A stretch of DNA of 64,000 bases. Source: Shewanella dokdonensis (GTDB lineage: Bacteria > Pseudomonadota > Gammaproteobacteria > Enterobacterales > Shewanellaceae). The position numbers were made by a program, and so were the translations under genes. The notes beneath the pieces were generated by a model. That model saw only the letters and a list, made by a program, of their open reading frames with translations, was not told where the DNA came from and searched no databases. The DNA is taken from NCBI RefSeq assembly GCF_018394335.1, contig NZ_CP074572.1, forward strand, positions 2,232,001-2,296,000, read 5' to 3'. This document shows, piece by piece, positions 49,251 through 58,852 of the stretch. The first letter of the stretch is position 1. Every line of letters begins with the position of its first letter.

Positions 49251-50288
49251 ATGCTAGCGAAGTATTATGGCGCGTTCGTTTTTCTGTTAGCATCTGCGAG
49301 CGCTGTAGCGGCCGATGAGGTGCATACAGTGCGTTATTACGACAATGTGGCGGTGACAGTGCCCAATACGGTCACGCGCGTGGCAACCAGTTGGGAAGCG
49401 CAGAATTCTATTCTGGCCATGCTGGGCTATGGTGACAAAATTGTCGCCACTACCCGTTATGCCCGCGATACCCCAGCGTTTCAGAAATTTGTACCATCCA
49501 TAAAAGATGCGGCGCTCACCACTATGAGTGGTTCGGCCAACATCAACGTTGAACAGTTAATTGCGTTACACCCAGATATTTTGTTTGCTTCTCAAGGATT
49601 TCCAGCAAACAAGGCGGCTCAACTTGAACGGGCTGGGATTGCCGTGGCGTGGTTCCGCGCCAATTCTATGGACGCCTTAGTGGAACGTGTGGGGCTGACC
49701 GGAAAAATGCTTGGGCCACAGGCTGAAGCCAAAGCGCAAGCCTATCAACAGTATTTTGCCCGCAACAAAGCGCTGGTGGCAGAACGGCTGAAAAATATTC
49801 CGCAAGCGCAACGGCTCAAAGTCTATATTGCTTCGGGGACACCGCTGACCACATCGGGACGACCCTCTTTAAATCAGGATTGGATAGATCTGGCGGGTGG
49901 GATCAATATTGCCGAGCACTGGCAACTGAGTGATGTGCACCATGGTTCGGCAAATGTTAGCATTGAGTCGATTATTGCCGCGGCGCCGGATGTGATTATC
50001 AGCATGCGTGCTGGTGATGTGGCGACCATGCTGCATAAGGATCCTCGTTGGCGCAATGTTAAAGCGGTAAAAAATGACCGAGTATATGCTAACCCGCGCG
50101 GATTGTTTTGGTGGTGCCGTGAAACCTCAGAAGAAGCGTTACAATTTTTGTGGTTGGCAAAACTGCTGTATCCCACACATTTTGCCGACATCGATATGCC
50201 GCAGGAAACCAAACAGTTCTATCAGCAGTTTTATAACATTCATTTGACGGATGCCGATGTTGCTGACTTTTTGCATCCTCAGGAGTAG
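49251..50288 (+). CDS. Periplasmic metal/oxyanion-chelate binding protein (MolA/FecB-like)
   Basis: A 345-residue protein with a signal peptide (FVFLLASASAVAADE). NTVTRVATSWEAQNSILAML, ALTTMSGSANINVEQLIALH and the end NPRGLFWWCRETSEEALQFL, LYPTHF are the pattern of class III (helical-backbone) binding proteins, the group holding FecB, BtuF and the molybdate binder MolA. It should pass a ligand from the TonB receptor to the FecCD-type permease. The clustered Trp, Cys and Arg near the cleft (WWCRE) may contact it. It is followed by the ATPase gene 3 bases after its stop. Confidence 0.8.
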   Translation: MLAKYYGAFVFLLASASAVAADEVHTVRYYDNVAVTVPNTVTRVATSWEAQNSILAMLGYGDKIVATTRYARDTPAFQKFVPSIKDAALTTMSGSANINVEQLIALHPDILFASQGFPANKAAQLERAGIAVAWFRANSMDALVERVGLTGKMLGPQAEAKAQAYQQYFARNKALVAERLKNIPQAQRLKVYIASGTPLTTSGRPSLNQDWIDLAGGINIAEHWQLSDVHHGSANVSIESIIAAAPDVIISMRAGDVATMLHKDPRWRNVKAVKNDRVYANPRGLFWWCRETSEEALQFLWLAKLLYPTHFADIDMPQETKQFYQQFYNIHLTDADVADFLHPQE

Positions 50289-50291
50289 TTA

Positions 50292-51079
50292 GTGCCGTCT
50301 CCATCTTCGTCGGCGGTTGCCGCATCACCTTTGTTACAAGCCAAAGATTTGGCTTATGCCTATGGCGATCGCCCAGTACTGAAAAAGTCAGTCTGACGGT
50401 TTATGCCGGTGAAGTTCTGGCCTTATTAGGACCGAATGGCACCGGCAAAAGTACCTTGCTACGGTTGCTGCTCGGCCTCGAAACGCCGGCATCAGGCAGT
50501 GTGTTATTGCGCGGTGAACCACTGGCATCATTAAGCCGTCGCCACATTGCCGCACAAATTGCCTATGTGCCGCAGAATCATGTTTGTCCGTTCCCCTATA
50601 CAGTGCGGCAGATTGTGTCCATGGGGCGATACCATGAGGCCGGAATGTTTGGCCGCAGTCATCAAGATGATGAGCTTATTGAGCAACATTTGCGGCGGTT
50701 ACGCATTGAACACCTGGCGGATCGCCCGTATACCCAAATCTCTGGTGGCGAACGCCAGTTGGCGCTGGTGTGCCGCGCATTGGTGCAAGGGGCCACACTG
50801 TTACTGCTGGATGAACCCGCTTCGGCACTGGATTTTGGTCATCAGGCACGCTTGCTGACACAACTGCGACAACTGGCCGATGAAGGTTACGCCGTTGTCA
50901 TGACGACCCATCACCCGCATCATGCTCGCATGATTGCGCATCGGGCGTTGCTGCTGAAAGACGGGGTGGTGATGGGAGAAGGCAAGCCCAGCATGGTGCT
51001 TTCTGCGCCTACGATACAGTCATTGTATGATCTGACCGTACAGGAACTTGCTGCGTTTTCTCGGGGAATGGTGGGCTAA
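50292..51079 (+). CDS. ABC transporter ATP-binding protein, FecE/MolC-like (one frame change)
   Basis: Adding one A to the run at 50382-50386 restores VLKKVSLTVYAGEVLALL and gives 262 residues from the GTG at 50292, with AGGAG 6 bases before it. Walker A GPNGTGKST, Q-loop YVPQNHV, signature SGGERQLALV, Walker B LLLLDEPASALDFGH and switch TTHHPHHA are all present. It powers the permease encoded 2 bases downstream. The family covers iron-chelate, B12 and molybdate (MolC) importers. Confidence 0.85.
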
Positions 51080-51081
51080 CG

Positions 51082-52092
51082 ATGACCCTGTTTGGACAGT
51101 TTTCGGGATTAGTGCTGTTGCTCTTGGCGGCGATGTTGTTGTCGCTGTCATTAGGCAATTACCCCATGACGGTTACTGACATCCTGCATTTTTTGGGGGC
51201 ATTAACTGGCATTAGCGCCATGGATGCAGCGCAGTATGACCTGTTATACAACATTCTCATCGATGTGCGTTTACCGCGCGTGCTCGCCGCGGTGCTGGTG
51301 GGCATGGCGCTGTCCGGTTCTGGGGCGGCGTTTCAGGCGGTGTTTCGTAATCCTTTGGTGTCACCCGGTATGCTCGGCGTGTTGGCGGGCGCCTCCTTTG
51401 GCGCCACCTTGGGAATGTTGTGGCATGGCAGCTGGTTGGTCATCCAAAGCAGTGCCTTCCTGTTTGGTTTGTTGGCGGTTGCGTTAGGCGTTGCCATCGG
51501 CATGATTTTTGGGCGCGGCTCCATCATTACCTTGCTACTCGGCGGCATTATCAGCAGCGCCTTGTTCAGCGCGCTGTTATCCATGGTGAAATTTGTCGCC
51601 GATCCGCAAGACGAACTGCCATCGATTATCTATTGGTTGATGGGCAGCTTAGGGCTCTCAAGCCTGTCGGACGTGCTGTGGCTGGTTCCGGTGATGCTGC
51701 TAGCGGTATTGGTGCTTTGCGGATTTGGCAGAGCGCTGGATGCCATGTCTATGGGCGACGATGAGGCCAAAGCCTTGGGCGTTCCGGTATTGTGGGTGCG
51801 CTATGGCGTGATTATCGCCGCGACCATGGCGTCCGCCTTGTCGGTATCCATTGCCGGCATTGTCGGTTGGGTGGGGCTGCTGACTCCTCATGTCGCTCGT
51901 ATGTTGGTAGGGCCTGCTAACGCCAGATTAATGCCGGTGAGCATAGTGCTGGGCGCAATCTTCCTGTTGTTGGCCGACTGCTTGTCGCGGGTTATCAGCC
52001 AGGTAGAAGTGCCTATTGGGATTGTTACCGAGTGTCTCGGCTTGCCGTTATTTCTGTTGGTGTTACATCGGGCGCGTAAAGGCTGGAATTAA
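51082..52092 (+). CDS. FecCD-family ABC permease (MolB-like)
   Basis: A 336-residue protein with about ten membrane helices. DVRLPRVLAAVLVGMALSGS, GAAFQAVFRNPLVSPGMLGV, LVGPANARLMPVS and GIVTECLGLPLFLLVLHR are hallmark FecCD/BtuC blocks. It should form a homodimeric inner-membrane channel with two copies of the ATPase. The start is 2 bases after the ATPase stop, so the genes form one operon. Substrate as for the receptor: molybdate/tungstate chelate preferred, iron chelate possible. Confidence 0.85.
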   Translation: MTLFGQFSGLVLLLLAAMLLSLSLGNYPMTVTDILHFLGALTGISAMDAAQYDLLYNILIDVRLPRVLAAVLVGMALSGSGAAFQAVFRNPLVSPGMLGVLAGASFGATLGMLWHGSWLVIQSSAFLFGLLAVALGVAIGMIFGRGSIITLLLGGIISSALFSALLSMVKFVADPQDELPSIIYWLMGSLGLSSLSDVLWLVPVMLLAVLVLCGFGRALDAMSMGDDEAKALGVPVLWVRYGVIIAATMASALSVSIAGIVGWVGLLTPHVARMLVGPANARLMPVSIVLGAIFLLLADCLSRVISQVEVPIGIVTECLGLPLFLLVLHRARKGWN

Positions 52093-52112
52093 AAATTTCT
52101 CAAGGAGCATCT

Positions 52113-52943
52113 ATGCAAGGGCTGGTAAATTGGCGGCTGATCCGCGAGCGTATGTTGGGACCAGTGCACCGTGGTGCAATGCCGGCGGTCAATTGGGACG
52201 ATATCACCGAAATGTACGATGGTATGGCGCGTTTGGAACGGCGTTTTACCCAGATGCAGGTCGATTGTATGCCAATTACCGCCGATGACACTGTGGTCGA
52301 TATTGGTTGCGGCCCCGGGCGTTTGACCGTCCCTATGGCTAAAAAAGCGCGCAGTGTCACCAGTGTGGATGCCTTTAGCAATATGTTGGCGCGCTGTCAG
52401 CACAATGTGCGTGAAGCGGGGTTGAGTAATGTTGTAGCCTTACAGCAAGACTGGCAGCAGGAAGATGCTGTAGCGCAGATCGGTGTACATGATATTGCGG
52501 TCGCATCCCGTTCCGTGGGCTTTTATGATCTACTCAAATTGAATCGTATCGCCCGTAAATATGCGGTGGTTTTAAGCTTTGCTAACGCACCGAGCCTGCG
52601 TGAAATTCAGTTGAGTTTTCTGGCGGGGATCAGTGATGTTCCGCAACACCGTTTTCAGGAGGAAGACAGACTACTGAGTTATAACGTCACCTTTAACATG
52701 CTGTATGACATGGGCGCAGAACCCAATATTCGGATCTTGGATGATGGTTTTGAAGCGGAATTTAGTCATAAGCAGGAAGCGTATGATGCCTTGCGTTTTG
52801 TTGGTGAGATCCCACCAGATAAAGAAGCCTTATACCAAGCCAATGTCGATAAACATCTCACGCCCACCGAAAGTGGATGGCGCTTGTTCTGCCCAACGCG
52901 CAGTTATGTGATGTGGTGGCATACCGCAGAGCTGAAATGTTAG
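52113..52943 (+). CDS. SAM-dependent methyltransferase in the transporter operon
   Basis: A 276-residue class I methyltransferase. VVDIGCGPGRLTVPMA is SAM-binding motif I, VTSVDAFSNML motif II, and DIAVASRSVGFYDLLKL covers motif IV. AAGGAG lies 6 bases before the ATG and the gap from the permease is only 20 bases, so it belongs to the operon. Similar methyltransferases accompany some metal-chelate transporters; it may modify the imported ligand or a cofactor. The target cannot be read from the sequence. Confidence 0.75.
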   Translation: MQGLVNWRLIRERMLGPVHRGAMPAVNWDDITEMYDGMARLERRFTQMQVDCMPITADDTVVDIGCGPGRLTVPMAKKARSVTSVDAFSNMLARCQHNVREAGLSNVVALQQDWQQEDAVAQIGVHDIAVASRSVGFYDLLKLNRIARKYAVVLSFANAPSLREIQLSFLAGISDVPQHRFQEEDRLLSYNVTFNMLYDMGAEPNIRILDDGFEAEFSHKQEAYDALRFVGEIPPDKEALYQANVDKHLTPTESGWRLFCPTRSYVMWWHTAELKC

Positions 52944-53011
52944 TGGTGTGGCAGCACTGAGGGATTGAGTATTTTATACTAAGATGTTGTTACCCATAGG
53001 AATATGCAACA

Positions 53012-53461
53012 TTGGACAATATCTCACAAGCTAATGTCCCCCAAGCGATTGTGGATTATCTGTCGGCGCAGCATGTGCTGACACTTTGCACTCAAGATCC
53101 CGCAGGGCTGTGGTGTGCCAGCTGTTTTTACGTGTTTGATGCCGCCACCATGTGCTGTTATCTGATGACTGCCGACAACAGTCGCCATACGCAAGCAATG
53201 CTGGCGAATGCGCAGGTAGCAGGCACTATTGCTGAACAAACAGAATCGGTACTGCATATTCAGGGCATTCAGTATACGGCGCTGGCCGCCAAGGTCGCAG
53301 AGGCCGAAATAGCCGCAGTCAAAGTACTTTATTGCCAGCGTTTTCCCATCGCTAAGCTCAAGTCTGCACCGCTATGGCAGTTGCAGTTACAGACGGTAAA
53401 AATGGTCGATAATCGCTTGGGGTTCGGCAAAAAACATCGGTGGCAACGGCAACCGCTTTAA
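53012..53461 (+). CDS. yhbP: YhbP-like FMN-binding split-barrel protein
   Basis: A 149-residue protein that follows E. coli YhbP (UPF0306): LSAQHVLTLCTQD, LWCASCFYVFDAATMCCYLM, SRHTQAMLANAQVAGTI, YCQRFPIAKLKSAPLWQLQL and the end NRLGFGKKHRW. The fold is the pyridoxamine-phosphate-oxidase-like FMN barrel; the reaction is unknown. I read a TTG start at 53012 with AGGA 10 bases before it, because no in-frame ATG lies near. It overlaps the convergent MFS gene by 4 bases. Confidence 0.75.
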   Translation: MDNISQANVPQAIVDYLSAQHVLTLCTQDPAGLWCASCFYVFDAATMCCYLMTADNSRHTQAMLANAQVAGTIAEQTESVLHIQGIQYTALAAKVAEAEIAAVKVLYCQRFPIAKLKSAPLWQLQLQTVKMVDNRLGFGKKHRWQRQPL

Positions 53462-54741
53462 TCACTGTAACATCTGACATGGCGGAACATATAAGCCGTT
53501 GCCAGACCAAGCAACATCATGCCACAGGCAAACACTGCCATGCCCCAGCGGTGCGCATGCAGTAATGCCAGCAGCGCCAGCGGCATAATGCTGGAGCAAA
53601 TGGAGTAGGTCAGGTTATATACCAGCGAAATCCCAGTGACCTTGACTGCGGGAGGAAATAACTGCACCACGATGGCAGGCACCGCGCTGATAATACCGCT
53701 ACAGAGCCCGGCGATGGCGTATCCTAACAGCAGTGTTTTCGGGGGCGCATCCAGCACCAAGGTTAGCACCGATGTACCAATGGCCAGTAACACGCTATAG
53801 AGCGCCAGCGTGCGCCAACGCCCCAGCAAATCTGCCAGTTTACCCGCTATCACACAGCCCACATTCAGGAACAAAATGGCGATACAGCTGATTTCAAAGG
53901 TGGTTGCGGCGTCCATCCCATAAAATTTTTGCAGCGCAATGGGCGTCACGACGACCGTCATCACCACTGCCGACACCAGCATAGCCGTCAGCAGTGCTGC
54001 GGGTATCGCGGCATACTTGTGCTGTTGGAAGATGGCGGACAGCGGCAGTTTCTGCACTAATTGTTGTTGCTGTTGTAACGCCATAAATACTGGTGTTTCG
54101 CTAAGCCATTGCCGTAGCCACACCGAAATAAAGCCAAAAATGCCGCCAATGATGAACGGGATACGCCAGGCCCATTGTTGTAACTCGGCATCAGACACAT
54201 TGCGGGTGATTAATGTCGCGGTTAACGCCGCGAGCATATAGCCCACTGTTAACCCCGCTTGCAGTAGTCCCAAGGCATAACCGCGATGTGGTGGTGGCGC
54301 ATGTTCTGCCACAAACACCCAAGCATTGGGGACTTCGCCGCCCAAAGCCGCACCCTGAATAATACGTGCCAGTAACAATAATAGTGGTGCCCAGACGCCA
54401 ATGGCGGCGTAGCCGGGTAACACGCCGATCAACAAACAGGGCAGTGCCATAAACAATACCGTAAAGTTGAACATGTGTTTGCGACCGAATTTATCGGCAA
54501 AGTGGGCAATCACAATGCCGCCCAGCGGGCGAGCCAGATAACCGACAGAAAAGATCACTAGGCTCTGTAGCAAGCGCAGCCATTCCGGAACCGATGGTGG
54601 GAAAAACACATCCGCAATTGTTACCGACAGAAACACAAAGATAATAAAGTCATAGACTTCCAGTGCTCCACCGAGCACCGACAGCGCTACTATGCGGTAA
54701 TCGCGTAGTGAAAATGGCGCTGTTTGCAACTGTTCTGACAT
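53458..54741 (-). CDS. MFS transporter, metabolite:H+ symporter type
   Basis: A 427-residue protein with twelve predicted helices. ALEVYDFIIFVFLS, the A-loop FADKFGRKHMF, GGEVPNAWVFVAEH and LSETPVFMAL are typical of MHS-type (ProP, ShiA, KgtP-like) symporters for organic acids or compatible solutes. I chose the ATG at 54741 because the family begins near MSEQLQTAPFSLRDYR; an upstream in-frame ATG at 54816 adds 25 residues. It is divergent from the Tat-exported enzyme and may take up that enzyme's product. Confidence 0.8.
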   Translation of the reverse strand: MSEQLQTAPFSLRDYRIVALSVLGGALEVYDFIIFVFLSVTIADVFFPPSVPEWLRLLQSLVIFSVGYLARPLGGIVIAHFADKFGRKHMFNFTVLFMALPCLLIGVLPGYAAIGVWAPLLLLLARIIQGAALGGEVPNAWVFVAEHAPPPHRGYALGLLQAGLTVGYMLAALTATLITRNVSDAELQQWAWRIPFIIGGIFGFISVWLRQWLSETPVFMALQQQQQLVQKLPLSAIFQQHKYAAIPAALLTAMLVSAVVMTVVVTPIALQKFYGMDAATTFEISCIAILFLNVGCVIAGKLADLLGRWRTLALYSVLLAIGTSVLTLVLDAPPKTLLLGYAIAGLCSGIISAVPAIVVQLFPPAVKVTGISLVYNLTYSICSSIMPLALLALLHAHRWGMAVFACGMMLLGLATAYMFRHVRCYSD

Positions 54742-54895
54742 GCCTTGTCCAATGCTCAGACTGCCAGCAATCACTGGCAAAAAGCGCATGATAACGGAAA
54801 CTTGAGGTTTCCCCAATTATCCAGTTATCAGCGCCATCGATAGCGGTAGGTAAACCTGGCAAGCCGCATTCCTTAGCTGGTCGATGAATGATTTA

Positions 54896-54907
54896 AGGTT
54901 GCAACCT
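54896..54907. promoter_or_regulatory. Palindrome in the MFS/Tat-enzyme divergent region
   Basis: AGGTTGCAACCT is a perfect 12-bp palindrome between the divergent MFS and Tat-enzyme genes, and so a candidate operator for both. No regulator gene is adjacent. Confidence 0.4.
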
Positions 54908-55028
54908 AATAATTTTATATGGTATACGATATAAAATGTTATTTGTTGAACACTAATCAACCAAGCACGCGTGAGTGCAGCGACGAGAGATTACCCTTTA
55001 CCTACCATTATCAAACCGGGGATTGCAG

Positions 55029-57359
55029 ATGGACAGAAGGCACTTTTTACAATCAGTGGCATTAACCACCGCCGCCGTTGCGGTTGGCCGATTGCAGGCG
55101 GCCACTTCGCAGCCGCAACTGAATGCCAGCCCACGATTACAGCCATTATCAGGTTCGCAACTCGATGGCTTCACGCATATGGGCGAATTTGATGAACTGG
55201 GGCTTAGCTGGTCTGTGTATGAAGATCTGCAACAGCCTGACGGTGCCTTAGCGCTTTGTCATGGTCAACAAGTGTTGCTGCTGGATAAACGGCTGGAAGC
55301 CACCTTTGCCAACGATAGCGCTTATTATTTTGGGATGTCGCTGGCAAAAGTCGCGATGGCAGATGCGGATCTGCTGGCAGATAAACTGCTGGCAAATGGT
55401 GAGCCGGATGAACAGCAAGTGCGCACCGTTGCGCCGCCATTGGCGTCCAAGCTCAATGCTGAAGATTATGGTGGTCGTCTGCCATGGAACAGTTTCATCG
55501 GTACTCGCCAATGCGACGACACCATGATGGTTTATTCCAATGGCCGCACCCGCACTTATCATCCACGGCAGGTGCTGAAGGGCTGCGGTGATGATGCGCT
55601 GGCGGCTAAGCGTTATGAGGGGCTGTTAGGTGGCTGGTTACCAGCAGTGCATAAAGTGATCCCAATCAGCAGCAACCGCTACTATGACCTGCTGGTATTT
55701 GCCGATGTGGATGCCACCGATCGATTTATCACCCAGACCTGGCATCGTTCCGCATTGATTGAAGATGGCAAAGTCAGCGAAGTGCATTATGGCTACAGCT
55801 ATCCCGCCTACCCGCCACGGCGACAGCCGCCGGCGGCTGCCGATTTTTACCGGGCACTGCTGCATTTCAGTGGTTACTGGCAACAGTTATTGCAAGATTG
55901 CGCCAGTGTTACCTTACCCGATCAAAGCTGGGGCGATATGGTGCAGTTTGCTTTTGCCCGTGAGCAAATTGTGCGTCCGGATGGTGTTTATCCCAAGTAT
56001 GGCGCGGTAGATCGCGATTACTACGGCCAGGAATACGATGGTTTTCAGGATACCTTTACCAGTTCGCTGTATGCCAATCTGGAGTGGGGCCGTTTTGCAC
56101 TGGCCGCGGCGGTGCTGGATGGTTATTTTAGCGATTTTGTCGCCGATGATGGCATGATCAATATGCGTGGCCCAGAAACCGCCCAGTTCGGACTGACATT
56201 ATCGCTACTGGCTCGTTACTACCGGTATACCGCAGATAAAGCCTTGTTACAGAAGCATCGCCACAAAATTGCCGCTACCGCCAGTATTTTGCTGGAGCTG
56301 CATGATGTCAGTTTGCAATTGCCCGTAGACGATCCGGGCTATGGACTGATCCATGGCTGGAATGAATCCGATGCCTGGCCTGTTTGAAGATCCGGCTATC
56401 TGGTGGAAACCCTATTTTGCCAACAGCGCCATGACCGTCCGTGGGCTGAATGATATCGCCGCCGTTTGGGGCAAATTGGGGGCGAGCGAGCATTAGCGCA
56501 ACACTGGCAACAGCGGGCTAAACAACTGAATGCGCGGCTGGAGCAAAGTATTCGCGCCAACATTCGCTACGATATGAAACCGCCTTATCTCGGCCCCTTG
56601 CCAGGCGCCAAACTCACTTTCCGTCAGGCTTTGGCGCAACAACAACCCAGTGAGCAGGGATGGCCGCATCGGGTTTATGCTGAGTTACTGCATGCAGACG
56701 TGTTGCCAGCGGAATTGTCACATCTGGTAATCGACTGCATGCGGGCCTATGGCGCAACCAGTATGGGGGTGGTGGCCAATATCACCGCGGCTAACGAGCA
56801 TGAGCGCAATCTGCTGGGCTTTATCTCATATGGCTACGCCCGGCAGTTGTTATCGCTCGGACGGGTAGACGAGTATCTGTTGTTTATGTACGCCCATCGT
56901 CACCATGCGCACACTCCCGGCAGCTGGACGGCCGGCGAGGTGACCGACATCACTGGCGGAATGCCACTATTCTGCATGCCTGGCACAGTTGACGATACCG
57001 TTATTGTTACGTTGGGCACTGGTGTTCGATGACGATCATGGTTTGCATTTAGCCAAAGCCGTGCCTCATGCCTGGTTGTTCAGTGGCAAGCCAGTGAGTT
57101 GCGAGCCGGTGCCCACGCCGTGGGGAAAACAGGCTTGAGCCTGCAATATGATCCGCAATTACAGCGGGTTGATGGCAAACTAAGTCTACCGAATGGACAA
57201 CCACAAGCGTTATGGCTAACGCTGCGATTACCGCAGGGGAAACGCTGGCAGAAATTGCAGGTGGGCGACCAGCAGTTGCTGCCGCAAGGGCCTGCGGGTG
57301 ACCGCTTTAACCTTAAAGGCTTGAGCGGTAATGTTAGTCTGCAAGCGTTTTTGGCATAA
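55029..57359 (+). CDS. Tat-exported putative glycoside-active enzyme (four frame changes)
   Basis: Removing an extra C from GCCTGGC strings at 56373-56379 and 56978-56984, and adding one base at 56468-56471 and 57122-57129, gives one 776-residue protein. MDRRHFLQSVALTTAAVAVG is a twin-arginine signal. The central part (VQFAFAREQIVRPDGVYPKY, EYDGFQDTFTSSLYANLEWG, HGWNESDAW, MRAYGATSMGVV, HHAHTPGSWTAGE) looks like an alpha/alpha-barrel glycosidase with acidic residues in loops; I do not recognise the exact family. The C-terminus is beta-rich. It is divergent from the MFS transporter, suggesting extracytoplasmic cleavage followed by uptake. Confidence 0.6.
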
Positions 57360-57443
57360 GCGGCTAACGGATAGACATGTGACACTCCCCTGACTCCAGC
57401 GTATGATGCAAAGAGTTATATCCGCTAACATGGAGTCAGGTTT

Positions 57444-58013
57444 ATGAGCGAAAACACCTTAAAGTTTGTCACGCTGGTTGGTAGTTTGCGTAAGGATTCT
57501 CTGAATGCCACCGTTGCTCGGGCATTACCGCAACTGGCACCTGCTAATGTGGAAATTGTGCCTTTGGGTTCTATTGGTGAATTTCCCCTGTATAACGCCG
57601 ATGTGCAGGAAGCTCAGGGGTTCCCTGATGCCGTGCTGAAAATGGCGTACCGAATTGCTGAGGCTGATGGGCTGATTATTGTCTCTCCTGAATACAATTA
57701 CTCTGTTCCCGGAGTGTTGAAAAATGCTCTCGACTGGTTATCGCGGGTAAGCCCACAGCCATTAGCAGGCAAGCCAGTGATGATCGAAAGTGCCTCTCCT
57801 GGCGTGATCGGTGGCGCGCGGATGCAGTATCACCTACGGCAAATTCTGGTGTTTTTTGATGCCAAAGTGATGAACAAACCCGAGGCAATGATAGGGCAGG
57901 CTCTGGACAAAATCAGTGATGGTAAACTGACCGATGTTGCGACGCGTGATTTTTTGGGTAAACAATTGCAGGCGTTTGCGGAGTTTGCCGCGCATGCTCA
58001 AGACAGTGTTTGA
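57444..58013 (+). CDS. NADPH-dependent FMN reductase family protein (ChrR/YieF-like)
   Basis: A 189-residue flavodoxin-fold enzyme. LVGSLRKDSLNATVARALPQ binds the FMN phosphate, SPEYNYSVPGVLKNALDWLS is the signature of this family, and ESASPGVIGGARMQYHLRQI follows. E. coli ChrR (YieF) reduces quinones and, incidentally, chromate; the physiological role here is probably quinone or flavin reduction. It is a single gene with a hairpin after it. The start is 13 bases after TGGAGTCAGG. Confidence 0.85.
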   Translation: MSENTLKFVTLVGSLRKDSLNATVARALPQLAPANVEIVPLGSIGEFPLYNADVQEAQGFPDAVLKMAYRIAEADGLIIVSPEYNYSVPGVLKNALDWLSRVSPQPLAGKPVMIESASPGVIGGARMQYHLRQILVFFDAKVMNKPEAMIGQALDKISDGKLTDVATRDFLGKQLQAFAEFAAHAQDSV

Positions 58014-58054
58014 GGCATTCTAGGGTTGCCTGGCGCGCTTGCTTTGATTGCCAG

Positions 58055-58084
58055 ACCGCATCAGCAAGGATTTACTGATGCGGT
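58055..58084. terminator. Hairpin between convergent FMN reductase and PEBP genes
   Basis: Perfect 10-bp stem ACCGCATCAG / CTGATGCGGT with a 10-base loop, between the two convergent stops. There is no T-run; it could serve both strands. Confidence 0.55.
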
Positions 58085-58095
58085 GATTCATTGGC

Positions 58096-58668
58096 TTACT
58101 GCTGCGCCGGACGGCCGTAGTAACCGGTAAAGCTAGCTTTCGCTAGTGCGTTGGCGTTAATCATAAAACCACCTACAGCAGCGGTAGCTTCGGCCGGAAC
58201 TTCTAGTTTGGCCGTTTTCAACGCATAAAGCGTGAAAATATAGCGATGGGGCTTGTCACCTGCTGGTGGGCAAGTGCCGCCCCAGGCTTTTACGCCATAA
58301 TCGATACGAACCTGGCTTGCACCCTTTGGCAAACTGGCATCACCTAAAACCCCGGCATTGGCGGGTAAATGCGTGGTGCTGGCGGGAATATTTACAACCA
58401 TCCAGTGCCACCAGCCAGAGCCGGTAGGTGCATCTGGGTCGTAAACTGTCAGGGCATAGCTTTGTGTCCCTGATGGTGCGCCACTCCAGCGCAGTTCAGG
58501 TGATTGATTATCGCCATTACAGCCAAAAGTATTGGTTTCAAAACGGGCAGGAATGGTGCCGTTAGGGCTGATATCCGGGCTTTTCAGTGTAAACTCTTCG
58601 GCATGGACGGCAGCTAATGAACTGGCCAGCAATGACAGGCCAGCGCAGATAAAGGCAGTGGTTTTCAT
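58096..58668 (-). CDS. YbhB/YbcL-type PEBP-family exported protein
   Basis: A 190-residue protein with a signal peptide (LSLLASSLAAVHAEE). NQSPELRWSGAP, LTVYDPDAPTGSGWWHWMVV, GVKAWGGTCPPAGDKPHRYI and FTLYAL are the phosphatidylethanolamine-binding-protein blocks of bacterial YbhB/YbcL. The family binds small anionic ligands and has no clear enzymatic role in bacteria; some members modulate host responses. GGAG lies 5 bases before the ATG at 58668, chosen over an upstream in-frame ATG because the signal peptide starts here. Confidence 0.85.
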   Translation of the reverse strand: MKTTAFICAGLSLLASSLAAVHAEEFTLKSPDISPNGTIPARFETNTFGCNGDNQSPELRWSGAPSGTQSYALTVYDPDAPTGSGWWHWMVVNIPASTTHLPANAGVLGDASLPKGASQVRIDYGVKAWGGTCPPAGDKPHRYIFTLYALKTAKLEVPAEATAAVGGFMINANALAKASFTGYYGRPAQQ

Positions 58669-58852
58669 GAACACTCCAGATTGCAATAATTGAATCCTAA
58701 CCATTGTTGGCGGTGACGACGATTAAAAGCTTAGCGCTGCTAAGCGCCGACATCGGTCACGCCCACAACCCAATGATTGGTGTATTATCGTCTGCTAAAA
58801 TGGCGCAGACAGCAAGAATATCCTGCTAACTCCTATCGCAAAAGGTCATTGT

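Noticed and set aside
54160..54176. GCCAGGC in the MFS gene as another erroneous insertion
   Set aside because: The reading frame (WAWRIP) is intact across it, so this GCCAGGC is genuine.
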